A stretch of 64,000 nucleotides of DNA from Cobetia amphilecti (GCF_020217465.1 NZ_CP084115.1:2542001-2606000); one strand, 5' to 3'; shown: positions 38,137 to 51,555, counted from the first letter of the stretch. A program made the numbers and translations. The notes: generated by a model from the letters alone, not told the origin.

Positions 38137-39219
38137 GGCGGTCTCAATGACCAAGTGCAACACGTGACCCATCAGGTACGGTGTTGCCATGAACCACTGC
38201 TATCGCCATCTTTCTGCTGAAGACCGAGCCGCCATCATGACGATGAGAGCGACTCACTCGATCCGAGCTATCGCCCATCATCTGGGCCGTGCACCGAGTA
38301 CCGTGTCGCGAGAAATTGCTCGCCACTCCATCAATGGCTACGATGCCAGCCTCGCAGGCTACCGGGCCCGCCTGACACGCCATCGGCCCCGTCGGCGTCC
38401 CAAGCTGCACCCCGACAGGGAGTTGTTTGAAGTCGTGGTCCATCTGCTGCGCAAGTACTGGTCACCGCAACAGATAGCCCGCACACTGAAGCGCATGTCT
38501 CCCAACGATTCATGTCGACAGGTCTCGCATGAGGCCATCTACAACGCGCTCTATGTGATGCCCCGCGGCAGCCTCAAAAAGGAACTTATCGCCTGCCTGC
38601 GACAAGGCAACGGCAAACGCCGGCCACGAAATCGTGCCACGGATCGGCGCAACCAGATTCCCGGTCTGGTTAGCATCCACGCGCGACCGCCTGAGGTCGA
38701 AGATCGTTTGATGCCTGGCCACTGGGAAGGCGATCTCATCATCGGTGCCAACAATCGCTCTGCCGTCGGTACGCTGGTGGAACGCACCACGCGATTGGTG
38801 ATTCTGGCGAAAGTGGATGGCACCACCGCAGCGGCCGTTGGCTTCAGCGACAAGCTAAACGAGGTGCCGCGATCGCTGCGCTTGTCCATGACCTACGATC
38901 AAGGCAGAGAGATGGTGAGACATGCCGAGATTACCCAGAAGACCGGCACGGCGATCTACTTCGCTGACCCGCATAGCCCTTGGCAGCGAGGTTCAAACGA
39001 GAACACCAACGGGCTGTTGCGGCAGTATTTGCCAAAGGGCACGGATCTCTCCGTCTACAGCCAAGAAGAGCTCGACGAGATCGCCGACTCACTGAACACA
39101 CGGCCTCGCCAGACACTGGACTGGCGAACCCCACTGAAAGTCTACGCCGAGATGCTCAAGAAATCCGTCGGCGGTCCGAGCACCCTTCAATAGCGTTGCG
39201 CTTGGAACTTGAGACCGCC
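38137..39219 (+). mobile_element. IS30-family insertion sequence
   Basis: About 1,083 bp with imperfect terminal inverted repeats: GGCGGTCTCAATGACCAAG at the left, and the complement of GGCGGTCTCAAGTTCCAAG at the right. One intact transposase gene lies inside. It interrupts the minus-strand operon between the sugar-phosphate transferase and the flippase, in antisense orientation. Exact ends and target duplication are uncertain by a few bases. Confidence 0.88.
38189..39193 (+). CDS. IS30-family transposase
   Basis: 334 residues. The N-terminal HTH region reads HLSAEDRAAIMTMRATHS and HHLGRAPSTVSREIARH, and the integrase-like catalytic core includes PGHWEGDLIIG, TYDQGREMVRH and PWQRGSNENTNGLLRQYLP, the IS30 DDE signature. 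The frame is intact, so it may be active. The ATG at 38189 is preceded by a weak ribosome site. Confidence 0.94.
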   Translation: MNHCYRHLSAEDRAAIMTMRATHSIRAIAHHLGRAPSTVSREIARHSINGYDASLAGYRARLTRHRPRRRPKLHPDRELFEVVVHLLRKYWSPQQIARTLKRMSPNDSCRQVSHEAIYNALYVMPRGSLKKELIACLRQGNGKRRPRNRATDRRNQIPGLVSIHARPPEVEDRLMPGHWEGDLIIGANNRSAVGTLVERTTRLVILAKVDGTTAAAVGFSDKLNEVPRSLRLSMTYDQGREMVRHAEITQKTGTAIYFADPHSPWQRGSNENTNGLLRQYLPKGTDLSVYSQEELDEIADSLNTRPRQTLDWRTPLKVYAEMLKKSVGGPSTLQ

Positions 39220-39327
39220 GTCATTAATCTTAAAAAAAATCTATCTATAAGACTTTAACATACGTAGGTATCGCAATCATCAACTATTTAAAATCAACAC
39301 AGAGTGCAATAAAAAATATAACGACGA

Positions 39328-40623
39328 TTAACGACTACCTTTGCCAGTAAGAACAATGCGAACTGTACGCATTATTACTAGTATATCTAACCATAAAGAA
39401 AAATTCTTAATGTAGTAAAAATCGTATTCTAACTTCTCTACCATACCATCAATTTCAGCTGCATATCCCTGTTCAACTTGTGCCCAACCAGTAATTCCGG
39501 GTCGTACAACATGCCGATAATGAAAGAATGGCACATCTTTCTCATACCATTTTGTCAAACTCATTGATTCTGGACGCGGGCCTATCATGCTCATGTCGCC
39601 CTTTAATACGTTGAATAATTGAGGAAGTTCATCCAAGCGACATTTACGAATGAAGTGCCCAACACGGGTGATACGAGGATCATGGCCTTCTTGGGTGAAA
39701 CCAGTGCCCTTCATGTCAGTATACATACTACGAAATTTGTAAACTGTGAAGGGACGACAATGGAATCCCATACGCTGCTGACAGAATAGCGCTTTACCAG
39801 GGCTATCCAGACGAATGGCAAGTGCAGTCAATAGCATGACGGGAGCCAGCAACGGAATAAGGATCAGGGCAGCGAAAATGTCCATGCCGCGCTTGATGAC
39901 TTCATAGTCTTCACGCGGGGTGAGTGAACCAAACTCATTGGCATAGAGATGATCCAACAGTACCTTACCGGTAATCATTTCATGTGCCTGGGTGGCGTGA
40001 TACACCGGAATACGGTGTATCGTGCAATCGGCAAGAAAACGCTGCCACTCTTCAGGGAGGTCAGCATGCAAGTCCGCGACTACTGCATCGATTCGCTTCA
40101 TGCCTGCGAGAGTTGGTGATTCCATTTGATACCAATACACTGATTTGCTCTGATCACTGCACAATACTGATGCCTTGCCAAATGGCACTACTGCCATACG
40201 TTTGGTATTCACCTTACTGTCGATATAGTAGAAAGTACCACCAAAGATGATAGCCAATGCAAAGGAAATTCCCACCTGAAGGCGTGATACCTCAATGTCT
40301 AGCATACCACAGATGACAACAAGTAATGTATAGGATGCTGCAACTGTTGGAATCACATACGTGAAAGATCGTGTCCCTGGCAATTGACAAAGGCGATTTA
40401 TTAGCTTTATTGATAATGAAAAGGAAGCTGCTGTCCCCAATATAGCATTCCACTGCGCAGATGTGGAAGTATTCCAAAAATCAATACCCCAACGGTACAT
40501 GGCCGGTAAAATAACAACCAACAATACACCAAAACATGTTTGTAGCCTTTTGCTAGCTAATAATCGTTCATAATGTCGTGAATAGCGACGTTGATGCTCC
40601 ATTGCAGTGCTCACCTCTTTCAT
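39328..40623 (-). CDS. Polyprenyl glycosylphosphotransferase initiating repeat-unit synthesis (WcaJ/WbaP-like)
   Basis: 431 residues; a Met seven codons in (40605), with GAGGTG nearby, is an equally good start. Four N-terminal helices (about 30-140), a soluble Rossmann-like segment, then a fifth helix at about 245-270 and the bacterial sugar transferase domain: KRGMDIFAALILIPLLAP, YKFRSMYTDM, KCRLDELPQLFNVLKGDMSMIGPRPE and RPGITGWAQVEQGY, the PF02397 landmarks. It transfers a sugar-1-phosphate from a UDP-sugar to undecaprenyl phosphate. In the original operon it would precede the flippase, from which IS30 now separates it. It is higher in GC than the middle of the locus. Confidence 0.92.
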   Translation of the reverse strand: MKEVSTAMEHQRRYSRHYERLLASKRLQTCFGVLLVVILPAMYRWGIDFWNTSTSAQWNAILGTAASFSLSIKLINRLCQLPGTRSFTYVIPTVAASYTLLVVICGMLDIEVSRLQVGISFALAIIFGGTFYYIDSKVNTKRMAVVPFGKASVLCSDQSKSVYWYQMESPTLAGMKRIDAVVADLHADLPEEWQRFLADCTIHRIPVYHATQAHEMITGKVLLDHLYANEFGSLTPREDYEVIKRGMDIFAALILIPLLAPVMLLTALAIRLDSPGKALFCQQRMGFHCRPFTVYKFRSMYTDMKGTGFTQEGHDPRITRVGHFIRKCRLDELPQLFNVLKGDMSMIGPRPESMSLTKWYEKDVPFFHYRHVVRPGITGWAQVEQGYAAEIDGMVEKLEYDFYYIKNFSLWLDILVIMRTVRIVLTGKGSR

Positions 40624-40643
40624 GACATGTCCCTACGGTATTA

Positions 40644-41390
40644 GGTTTTGTACGAAAAGCCTTTTTGCTAATGTGGTCCATACACATCCAGTATAGGTGC
40701 GGTATGACAGGACGCTACGAAGTCTCTGATAGCCAATAGCAATTGATCGAAGACATTGTGTCATTGGACCAAGCGATGGGCAGGCCCAAGAAAGATGACA
40801 GGCAGATGCTGAACGGCATCTTTTGGGCCCTCTGCTCTGGCGCCAAGTGGCGCACCTTTCCGTTAATCATGGCCATTGGTGTACTGTCTACGCCGGGTTT
40901 CGACAGGGCGTGATGAGGTCATTTTTGAGACGGTCTTGTCGCGTCTCCAACTACGGCTTCACGAAGATAGGCTGATGGATCTGAAAACCTGGATGATCGG
41001 CTCAACTACTGTTCGTGCAGCACATGCCTCCGAGGGTGGAAGCAAACAAAGGGGTCTGCTGGGGAATCTCATCCGGCCACTAAAACATTGCCGCGACATC
41101 GTGGCAGACAAGGGCTATGACAGTGATGAGTTGCGCCGTTACTGAGATTGCGTTCGAATCAAGCCGATCATCGCTCACCAAGAGATGAAACGAAAACCGT
41201 GTCCAGGTCTCTCACACGGTTTCGATAAACCCATGTATCGTCTGGGTACATCGTAGAGCGCTCTTTCAGTTGGCTGAAAGAGTTCCGTCGCATTGAGACG
41301 TGATATGAGAAGTTGGCTCGCAGCTTTTATGCGATGGTATGCATAGCTTGCATACTCCGATGTCTACGAGCCGACTTTTCGTATAGAACC
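40644..41390 (+). mobile_element. Degenerate IS5-family (IS427-like) element
   Basis: Imperfect inverted repeats GGTTTTGTACGAAAAGCC at the left, and the complement of GGTTCTATACGAAAAGTC at the right, are bracketed by the dinucleotide TA on both sides, the target of this group. About 747 bp, shorter than full elements. The transposase inside is broken. Confidence 0.8.
40738..41270 (+). pseudogene. Broken IS5-family transposase
   Basis: Plus-strand fragments match the IS427 group: MGRPKKDDRQMLNGIFWALCSGAKW around 40778-40855, then after a frameshift TGRDEVIFETVLSRLQLRLHED, LMDLKTWMIGSTTVRAAHAS and GYDSDELRRY, followed by stops. The first catalytic Asp, normally in W-M-I-D-S-T-T, is Gly here, so the protein would be dead even with frames repaired. 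Confidence 0.8.
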
Positions 41391-41418
41391 TAGATTATAT
41401 CTAAAATTATAGATGACC

Positions 41419-43656
41419 TTAGATATTATAACAACTACTACTCTGCGAATAGATGTTAGCAGCCTTGCGTTCTACAGCATTTAAAACCCCGCCATTCACT
41501 GTTATTCCACAAACTTCTAGCCGCTTCAGCGAGGCCTCTATTTCCTTGGACGAATTTACCTCAAACCGTGATACCAAAAGTGTAGTACCCACAAGCTTAC
41601 CAATGACGGCTGCATCAGTTACTTCTAGAATGGGTGGAGAATTTATGATTACTAGATCATAATTCTTACTAACTGTATCCAAAAACTCCTTGAACTTGTC
41701 TCTCATTAACAATTCCGAGGGATTTTGAGGGATATTACCGCGTGCTACATAGTAGAGTGGTTCATGTTTAGATACTGGCCTTATAACCTCTTCCAGCGCT
41801 TTTTGTCCTACAAGCAGGTTACTCAGACCGCATTCAGAGCTTTCATCAAAAATAGAATGTATATGGCCCTTACGCATATCTGCGTCTACTATCAATACTT
41901 TCTTGCCAGCTTGAGCACAGACTGCAGCCAAATTAACCGTAATAAAGCTCTTTCCAATACCTGAGCTAGGGCCTGCAACCATTAACGTATTAGAACTAGA
42001 TTCGCGCATTGCGAAATGAAGACTGGTACGTAGTACTCGTAACGACTCTATAGCAAGGTCCGTAGGGGTACTCATGTACAATAGTTTATTATCAAACTTC
42101 TGAGCACGCTTATTCCATAAGGTTTTTTTGTTTCGATTTGATTGACTTTCTACGCCCGAAAACGGGATAGTAGCGTATACTGATAAACCCAGCATTTCCA
42201 GTTGGTCTGGCGATTCCACACTACTTCGAAAGCCGACACGTAATAGTATAATCCCTATGGAGAGCATCCCTCCGATTAGTATCGCAATAGTCAACAACAT
42301 AGTTTTGCTTAACTTAACGTTCTGCGGAGAGACATCTACAACATCCATGATACTGATATCACCTATCATGCTAGCCTTGAAGACTTTTATCTCTTGCACT
42401 TTATTTAACAAATGTACGTAGTTTGCTCGAAGTACTGCCACATTGACTGAAAGGCGTAATGCTTCCTGGTCCGTGTCGCTCAGCTTTTCAACTCTGTCAT
42501 TCAACTTTTTTAATTCACGTTCTCGCTGTGCTATTCTATCCAACAATGCGGCATATGTTGATTGACTTGGAATATAATATTTAGCGAGCTCGGTCCCCAT
42601 TAACTCTAGCTGATTAACTTGAACTTCAATATTAATGATGCGATCTAAAAGGACTTTAGCCTCCAAAGAGAGTTCCTTCTCATCACTATGCGAGGCTCTC
42701 AAAGCCTTCAGACGCGATTCCGCTTTACCCAGCTGGATCCGTAATCTCGGCAACTGCTTCTCAAAATAACTGAGAGAGCTGGGAATTTCTTCACTTTGAA
42801 ACTGAACGTTCTGTAAATAATATAGATCCCTTATCGCATCCAAGGTACGCTGTAGCTTGGGAGGATGCTCACCATTCAACGTTAATGACAGTATTCCTGT
42901 GTTGTCGCCGACCACTGTTACGGAAAGTGAATTGCGCAAATTGTCGACCACCTGCGCACGACTTGCATGAGTTAACACAAATTCTGCGCCCGGAGCCGCA
43001 TGCAAGGAAGTTATACGCAATTGAATCTGACCATCGACAAAACTATTCAGTTGATTAATACTCCCTTTACCTAGCAGCTCCCCCTCCTTGAGCAGCTCAT
43101 AATGTCCAGCATCAACAACACGTAGAGTAAAATTATCACCGATCATGGCCTCATCAATAGGCATTTCACTTATGGTAATGCTCTCGTTTGCCCAAGTACT
43201 CGCCCACCCTTGAGCAAAACTAGGCCGCTCCACTCCATGCCGCATGAGCAAGTTACCCAATACCGGTAAACGCTTTGGAGTGACATTGATGTCCAGATTG
43301 AGCAGGTCTATCACGCGGCTCAAGAGCACCCGGGATCTAATGTTCTCGATCGCAATTTCGGACTGAGAAAGCGGCTTCTGGACCAATTTTTGATTGTTGT
43401 TTGTTAGTGAATTGCTTGAAGTTTCACCCACAACTTGTATCTTGGCCTCTGCCTTGAAGGCTGGTATAGGCGTGAATATTGCGCTATAGATCAGCGCTAG
43501 AATGGCAAACAGAGCTGTGGTCGCAAATATCCATACCTTGTGGTCGATCAGGATGCCAAACAAACGCCCCAGATCAATAACATCCTCATCTGTGTCACGT
43601 CTGGCAGAATCTTGCACCCCGCTCGTGGTTTTATAATAATTTTGATTTTTATTCAT
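41419..43656 (-). CDS. wzc: Wzc-like polysaccharide co-polymerase with BY-kinase domain
   Basis: 745 residues from the ATG at 43656 (GAAGGG upstream); an in-frame Met at 43755 adds 33 unlikely residues. A first helix at about 40-60 is followed by a Wzz domain with a long coiled coil (about 300-400), a second helix at about 450-470, then the kinase: Walker A GPSSGIGKS (Lys569), Walker A' VLIVDADMRKG, and VIINSPPILEVTDA. This layout is the Wzc type, which sets chain length and drives export. The C-terminal tail has only two Tyr (IYSQSSSCYNI) where E. coli Wzc has a Tyr cluster. No wza or wzb gene is in the window. It is probably the first remaining gene of the minus-strand operon. Confidence 0.9.
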   Translation of the reverse strand: MNKNQNYYKTTSGVQDSARRDTDEDVIDLGRLFGILIDHKVWIFATTALFAILALIYSAIFTPIPAFKAEAKIQVVGETSSNSLTNNNQKLVQKPLSQSEIAIENIRSRVLLSRVIDLLNLDINVTPKRLPVLGNLLMRHGVERPSFAQGWASTWANESITISEMPIDEAMIGDNFTLRVVDAGHYELLKEGELLGKGSINQLNSFVDGQIQLRITSLHAAPGAEFVLTHASRAQVVDNLRNSLSVTVVGDNTGILSLTLNGEHPPKLQRTLDAIRDLYYLQNVQFQSEEIPSSLSYFEKQLPRLRIQLGKAESRLKALRASHSDEKELSLEAKVLLDRIINIEVQVNQLELMGTELAKYYIPSQSTYAALLDRIAQRERELKKLNDRVEKLSDTDQEALRLSVNVAVLRANYVHLLNKVQEIKVFKASMIGDISIMDVVDVSPQNVKLSKTMLLTIAILIGGMLSIGIILLRVGFRSSVESPDQLEMLGLSVYATIPFSGVESQSNRNKKTLWNKRAQKFDNKLLYMSTPTDLAIESLRVLRTSLHFAMRESSSNTLMVAGPSSGIGKSFITVNLAAVCAQAGKKVLIVDADMRKGHIHSIFDESSECGLSNLLVGQKALEEVIRPVSKHEPLYYVARGNIPQNPSELLMRDKFKEFLDTVSKNYDLVIINSPPILEVTDAAVIGKLVGTTLLVSRFEVNSSKEIEASLKRLEVCGITVNGGVLNAVERKAANIYSQSSSCYNI

Positions 43657-43802
43657 ATTACACCCTTCAAGTATATCTGCTCTTATGAGAGCTAGTAATA
43701 GTTGGTAATTAAGAAAGAGGTAGGCTTGCTTGCCCGCAGATTCTGAGTGCAACACCTGAGTTTATCTGTAAAGCATTACGCTCATATTATACTCAGAACT
43801 AG

Positions 43803-44452
43803 GTGTATGGGTCCCAGAAAGTAGTAGATGAGATGTTGATAGTATCGCTCAGGATCATCTTGCCAACGCTCAAGAATGAAACCAATGGGTATTTCCCCCT
43901 TGAGCGCTCGCAGAGCGCCGAGCATTGTTATAATGCCCAAAGATAGTCCTTTAGGTGGACACTAAGCTCTTCTAAGGTTGCATAATGGATGCTGCGGGAG
44001 TGGCTTCCTTGATCGTATTTTTTTATCCGTTCAACCTACCCGTTTGTCCAAGGATGGAAAGGACATATCAGGCGATGTTCGATGCCATGTCGATGGTAGA
44101 CCACGCCGAACCAGTGTGGCTTGTTGGTTTCTGTTCCGCGTCGCTTAGCGAATTGCGCACAGTTGTCTGGCAGCACGGTGTGGGCCCGATACGGTAGCTG
44201 TTACAGCGTATCTTCGAGAAACTCAGCGGCCTGTTCCCGCTTGGCCTGCCGTTAAAGCCGGGCATGTACGAATTTGGAGGTACGATCGACCGCCACGAAC
44301 AAATACGCCTTACCTTCATCGATACGGACTTCACAGATGTCTATATGTAGGTAACCGATCGGGTAATGTTTGAAGGATGGTTTGTCCCTCGTTTCAGGGA
44401 TTGACGAGGTATCTGATTGATACCGTGATGCGCATACAGGCGAGCCAGGTGG
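43803..44452 (-). pseudogene. C-terminal part of IS481-type transposase
   Basis: Minus-strand translation in more than one frame gives HIDICEVRIDEGKAYLFVAV, FAKRRGTETNKPHWFGVVYH, HRHGIEHRLICPFHPWTNGQ and SIHYATLEELSVHLKDYLW, the integrase core and C-terminus of IS481-family transposases. Frameshifts and stops break it. The N-terminal part is 4.3 kb away at 48791-49079. A closely related fragment lies at 51556-51941. Confidence 0.8.
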
Positions 44453-44522
44453 TGTAGTGGCACAGTGAATCTGGCCACCTGACTTTGAGTGTATGATGGC
44501 TCACAGAGACAATCAGGTGCAG

Positions 44523-44834
44523 ATGATGACGAAGAAGAGAACGTTTAGCCCAGAATTTCGCTTGGAAGCGGCCCAGCTCGTGGTCGACCAGGGCTACACG
44601 CTGAAGGCGGCGTGTGAGGCCATGGGGGTTGGCAAATCCACCATGGAGTATTGGGTTCGCAGGCTTCGCGCTGAGCGGGCAGGCAAGGCGCCGCTGAAAG
44701 GTGAGGCTCTGACGCCGGAACAGCGTGAGATCCAGGAACTGAAGCGCAAGCTGCGGCGAGTGGAAGAAGAGAAGGCAATATTAAAAAAGGCTACCGCTCT
44801 CTTGATGTCGGACTCCCTGAGCAATTCTCGATAA
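44523..44834 (+). CDS. IS3-family transposase OrfA
   Basis: 103 residues from ATG at 44523 (a second ATG follows directly). The HTH region KRTFSPEFRLEAAQLVVDQG, then AACEAMGVGKSTMEYWVRRL, and a coiled tail EQREIQELKRKLRRVEEEKA are typical of IS3-group OrfA. AAAAAAG at 44783-44789 is the standard -1 slippery site into orfB. OrfA is intact although its partner is broken. Confidence 0.88.
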   Translation: MMTKKRTFSPEFRLEAAQLVVDQGYTLKAACEAMGVGKSTMEYWVRRLRAERAGKAPLKGEALTPEQREIQELKRKLRRVEEEKAILKKATALLMSDSLSNSR

Positions 44835-45051
44835 TCGAGCGACTTGAAGAGAGCTACGCGGTGCAGCACTTGTGTCAGGTGTTTGGGGTGCATCGCAGTA
44901 GCTACCGGGCTTGGCGTAGTCGGGATAGAAGACCTTGTGAGACTGAGCAGAAGCTGCTGGATCAGGTTGTCGAGGCGCATACCGTCAGTAACGGCTCTGC
45001 CGGCGCTCGCAGCATTGCAAAAATGGTCACGCAGGCAGGAATACAGTTGAG
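44789..45051 (+). pseudogene. IS3-family OrfB, N-terminal part, interrupted by IS1380
   Basis: In the -1 frame after the slippery site it reads EQFSIIERLEESYAVQHLCQ, VFGVHRSSYRAWRSRDRRP and GARSIAKMVTQAGIQLS, then is cut at 45051, where IS1380 has inserted with duplication of TTGAG. The coding sequence resumes at 46768. Confidence 0.87.
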
Positions 45052-48768
<3,717 letters not shown>

Positions 48769-48790
48769 CAAAAAACACTTGACCACTACA

Positions 48791-49079
48791 TGGTGCGCCG
48801 AAGGTGATCGCAGCAGTCTCCTCAAGATCTGTCAAAGAGGTAGAGTTTGGTTGCTTGCGCCCATGCGTTCATCTTCCACGGAATGGCGATAGCGCCATTT
48901 ACGCACCGTTTTAGGATTAAGGTTATAGCGACGGCTCAACTCCGCGATCGAAGCTGACGATCGCTGCATGTCTTTTCGGATGGCGTGCATGGTCTTGGCG
49001 CGTTTTTTAAATACTTGAGCCTTTGATCCTCCTTTGATAAAGGTTCACACCATGGACCATTATCCCCTGGGCTAACCAC
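48791..49079 (-). pseudogene. N-terminal part of IS481-type transposase
   Basis: The minus strand from about 48990 reads MHAIRKDMQRSSASIAELSR, RYNLNPKTVRKWRYRHSVED: the helix-turn-helix N-terminus of an IS481-family transposase. It then hits a frame break before joining, across the nested block, the fragment at 43803-44452. Confidence 0.75.
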
Positions 49080-49112
49080 CTAGCCCACACAGAAAGTGCT
49101 GCGGAAGCCAGA

Positions 49113-49124
49113 CACGCTACCGCC
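49113..49124 (-). promoter_or_regulatory. ops element (RfaH recruitment site) in a JUMPstart-like leader
   Basis: The minus strand reads GGCGGTAGCGTG, a 12-base match to the ops core of JUMPstart leaders that lie ahead of capsule, O-antigen and other long operons. CAGGGCGGTAGCGTG fits the usual right end, and a CAGTGCT as in the JUMPstart left end occurs at 49172-49178, though further away than in E. coli. The orientation is towards wzc. Excising the IS block 43803-49083 would place it about 190 bp upstream of the wzc start. Known role: pauses RNA polymerase and loads RfaH for antitermination. That this copy works is inference. Confidence 0.72.
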
Positions 49125-50250
49125 CTGAGATATATGACGGCTCTTATCCCAAGGCCCTATCACGCCCTATCAGCACTGGCGTGACTGAGCTGCTCTCTCA
49201 CAGAAACAGCCCTAATATGTAATATAATCTCACTTACTTAAAGGCTTTCTGAAATCAAAGTAAAAATCAGCATCTATAAAACTCAAAATATTTTCGCTTT
49301 CAATGGAGGATGGTACCACATGATGAGCCTCATTATAAAGGGGGTGACACGAGCAGCGCTTTCCAAGATAATCGAGACATAAGTTAGCTATAGCTCATAA
49401 AAATCCTAGCTTATAAGGTGCCACCTGAGTTGACTACACAACTGCACTCTACGTATGGGGCAGAGCAGGCAACTGAGTGCATACATACTTATCAAAGCAT
49501 TGTACATCCCAATGCACTCCTCCAAAGCGTAACCCTTGGGTATCAATACCGATATGTTGCGAAAACCCAACTTGAAACATACCCCATCAGCAAATGCCGA
49601 GCACATCTTAAACTAAATTTTATTATTACGATCTCTGAGAGTTGATGTACTGCCTGCAATCTCCTACTTCAACTTTCACCTTAACAAAACATACATTGTC
49701 TTTAGTAATCAAACATCAAAACTAAGTTGGCTGCTGCAAGCAGCTAGGCCCCTTGACAATATGAATAGGCGATCGTCCTCTACAGATCTTGCTCTGAACG
49801 CCACATCCGCCTTTCAAGGACAGACGGACCAAGCTCCTCTCTGTTATGGATAGCTGAGGAGGGTGCCATGGGCGCGCAATGTAAAGCAAAATGTGCCGCG
49901 CTCCTCTTCCCGCCCATCGTGCTTCTTTCCCAGTATGAGTTAAGGAGACTATCAGTCTCCTCTCACGCTCGCACCCTGTAAACGAGCAATAAGGCAACGA
50001 TTATGCACAATCCCTTTTGATTTGTCACTTATGCACCTGGTGATCGCATGGTGGCTTCGTGCTCACCAGCTCCATCCGCCTACTGACTCGATAACGACTC
50101 AACGATGTTCCAGTCTGCGTGCCCATTTTGGCAATGCGCAAGCGTCGGCAAACCATGGCTGACAACACATGTCTAGACAACCTGAAATTGCAGGCTTTTC
50201 TCCATCTCGCAAGGGTTTTTTACCGCAATTACGTCAGGCCCTGTAGCTGC
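49125..50250. other. Long non-coding stretch (old operon promoter region and unidentified sequence)
   Basis: About 1.1 kb with no convincing gene on either strand. The part at 49190-49420 is AT-rich, with TATATT-like hexamers on the minus strand, and is where the promoter for the ops leader would be expected. The part at 49720-50250 is of mixed composition and has only short random frames (for example 49722-49997) without a usable start or recognisable motif. It may hold eroded insertion-sequence DNA; I could not identify it. Confidence 0.55.
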
Positions 50251-50318
50251 TGTGAAGTGGTCCCCGGAATGCGGACCAGGCGCTAAGCTCTGATCAGACC
50301 GACCAGGAGAGCTTGATC

Positions 50319-50606
50319 ATGAGCAGGAAACGTCGACAGTACAGCGGTGAGTTCAAAGCCAAGGTAGCCCTCGCCGCCCTCAAGGGAGAACAGTCCACGT
50401 CGGAGATCGCGGCCCACTTCGAGATCCACCCCACCATGGTGAGTCAGTGGAAACGCGAACTGCTGGACAACGCCACCGGCGTCTTCGAGAGCAAGAGTTC
50501 CGGAAAAACCGCCCAGAAGACCCAGGAGGAGATCGATACACTCTACCGCGAGATCGGCAAGCTGACGGTGGAACGGGATTTTTTGTCACGCGGGCTCGGT
50601 CGTTGA
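50319..50606 (+). CDS. IS3-family transposase OrfA, copy 2
   Basis: 95 residues, identical to copy 1 except His for Arg in AAHFEIHP. The same T6G slippery run, at 50579-50585, gives the -1 shift into orfB. HTH and leucine-zipper regions are intact. Confidence 0.92.
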   Translation: MSRKRRQYSGEFKAKVALAALKGEQSTSEIAAHFEIHPTMVSQWKRELLDNATGVFESKSSGKTAQKTQEEIDTLYREIGKLTVERDFLSRGLGR

Positions 50607-51454
50607 GCCGGGCCCAGCGCGTGGCACTGGTCGAGCCGCAGGCGCCCGACATCAGCCTCCGGCGTCAGTGCCAGCTACTCGGTATCAGTCGCTTCTCGAT
50701 GTACTATCAGCGCAAGGCGCTACGGGCCTATGATCTGGAGCTAATGCGTCTGATCGACGCGGAACATCTGCGCACACCGGTCTATGGCTCACGACGGATG
50801 TCAGCCTACCTCAATCGCCTGGGACACGCAGTGAGCCGCAAGCGCGTTCAGCGACTGATGCGCGGGATGGGGCTACAGGCTATTTATCCGAAGCCATGCA
50901 CCAGTCGGCCAGGCACGGGACATCGGATCTATCCTTACTTGCTGCGAGGGCGAGTCATCGACCGTCCCAATCAGGTATGGGCGACTGATATCACCTATAT
51001 TCCTTTGGCGCGCGGGTTCATGTACCTGGTGGCCATCATGGACTGGCACAGCCGTCGCGTGTTGGCCTGGCGGGTCTCCAACACCCTGGATACAGACTTC
51101 TGTATCGATGCTTTGGAGGAAGCCCTGGCGTGCTATGGAAAGCCCGAGATATTCAATACAGATCAAGGCTGTCAGTTCACCAGCCAGTCGTTCACCGAAG
51201 TTCTGGAAGCCCATGATGTCCGGATCAGCATGGACGGCAAGGGACGCTATCAGGACAACATATTCGTGGAACGACTCTGGCGCAGTGTGAAGTATGAGTG
51301 CGTTTACCTGAAGGCTTTCGAGAGCGGCGCCCACTTGCGAAGGGATCTGAAGCGTTACTTCGCTTGGTACAACACGGAGCGGCCCCACCAAGGGCTAGAC
51401 GATGCTACACCTGATGAAGTGTACTTCTCTCAACCACTGACCCAGGCGGCCTGA
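50585..51454 (+). CDS. IS3-family transposase OrfB (rve integrase), copy 2
   Basis: Identical in sequence to copy 1 and read in the -1 frame after the slippery site. DDE residues are present in WATDITY, NTDQGCQFTS and VERLWRSVKYE. It is probably functional and could act on both copies in trans. Confidence 0.92.
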   Translation, partial: VTRARSLSRAQRVALVEPQAPDISLRRQCQLLGISRFSMYYQRKALRAYDLELMRLIDAEHLRTPVYGSRRMSAYLNRLGHAVSRKRVQRLMRGMGLQAIYPKPCTSRPGTGHRIYPYLLRGRVIDRPNQVWATDITYIPLARGFMYLVAIMDWHSRRVLAWRVSNTLDTDFCIDALEEALACYGKPEIFNTDQGCQFTSQSFTEVLEAHDVRISMDGKGRYQDNIFVERLWRSVKYECVYLKAFESGAHLRRDLKRYFAWYNTERPHQGLDDATPDEVYFSQPLTQAA

Positions 51455-51555
51455 CGCCGATGATGACCTGATCCGAGCTTAGACGACCCGTCAGGTGGTC
51501 CAATGGATGGGGTCCACTTCACTGCGGCCTACCCCAAATACTTGATACAAGTGCT

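Larger units (their letters stand above)
50254..51521 (+). mobile_element. IS3-family insertion sequence, copy 2
   Basis: 1,268 bp, same ends as copy 1 (TGAAGTGGTCCCC and GGGGTCCACTTCA), flanked by a perfect 3-bp duplication CTG (50251-50253 and 51522-51524). It is almost identical to 32178-33446 apart from a one-base indel and two or so substitutions, and lies in the same orientation 18 kb away. Recent transposition is likely. Confidence 0.96.

Noticed and set aside
43985..44334. Short open frames at 43985-44197 (+) and 44068-44334 (-) as genes
   Set aside because: They are frames within the broken IS481 transposase; the recognisable protein pieces lie in other minus-strand frames.
49722..49997. 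91-residue minus-strand frame in the 49-50 kb gap
   Set aside because: No RBS, no motif and atypical composition; it looks like a chance frame in eroded DNA.
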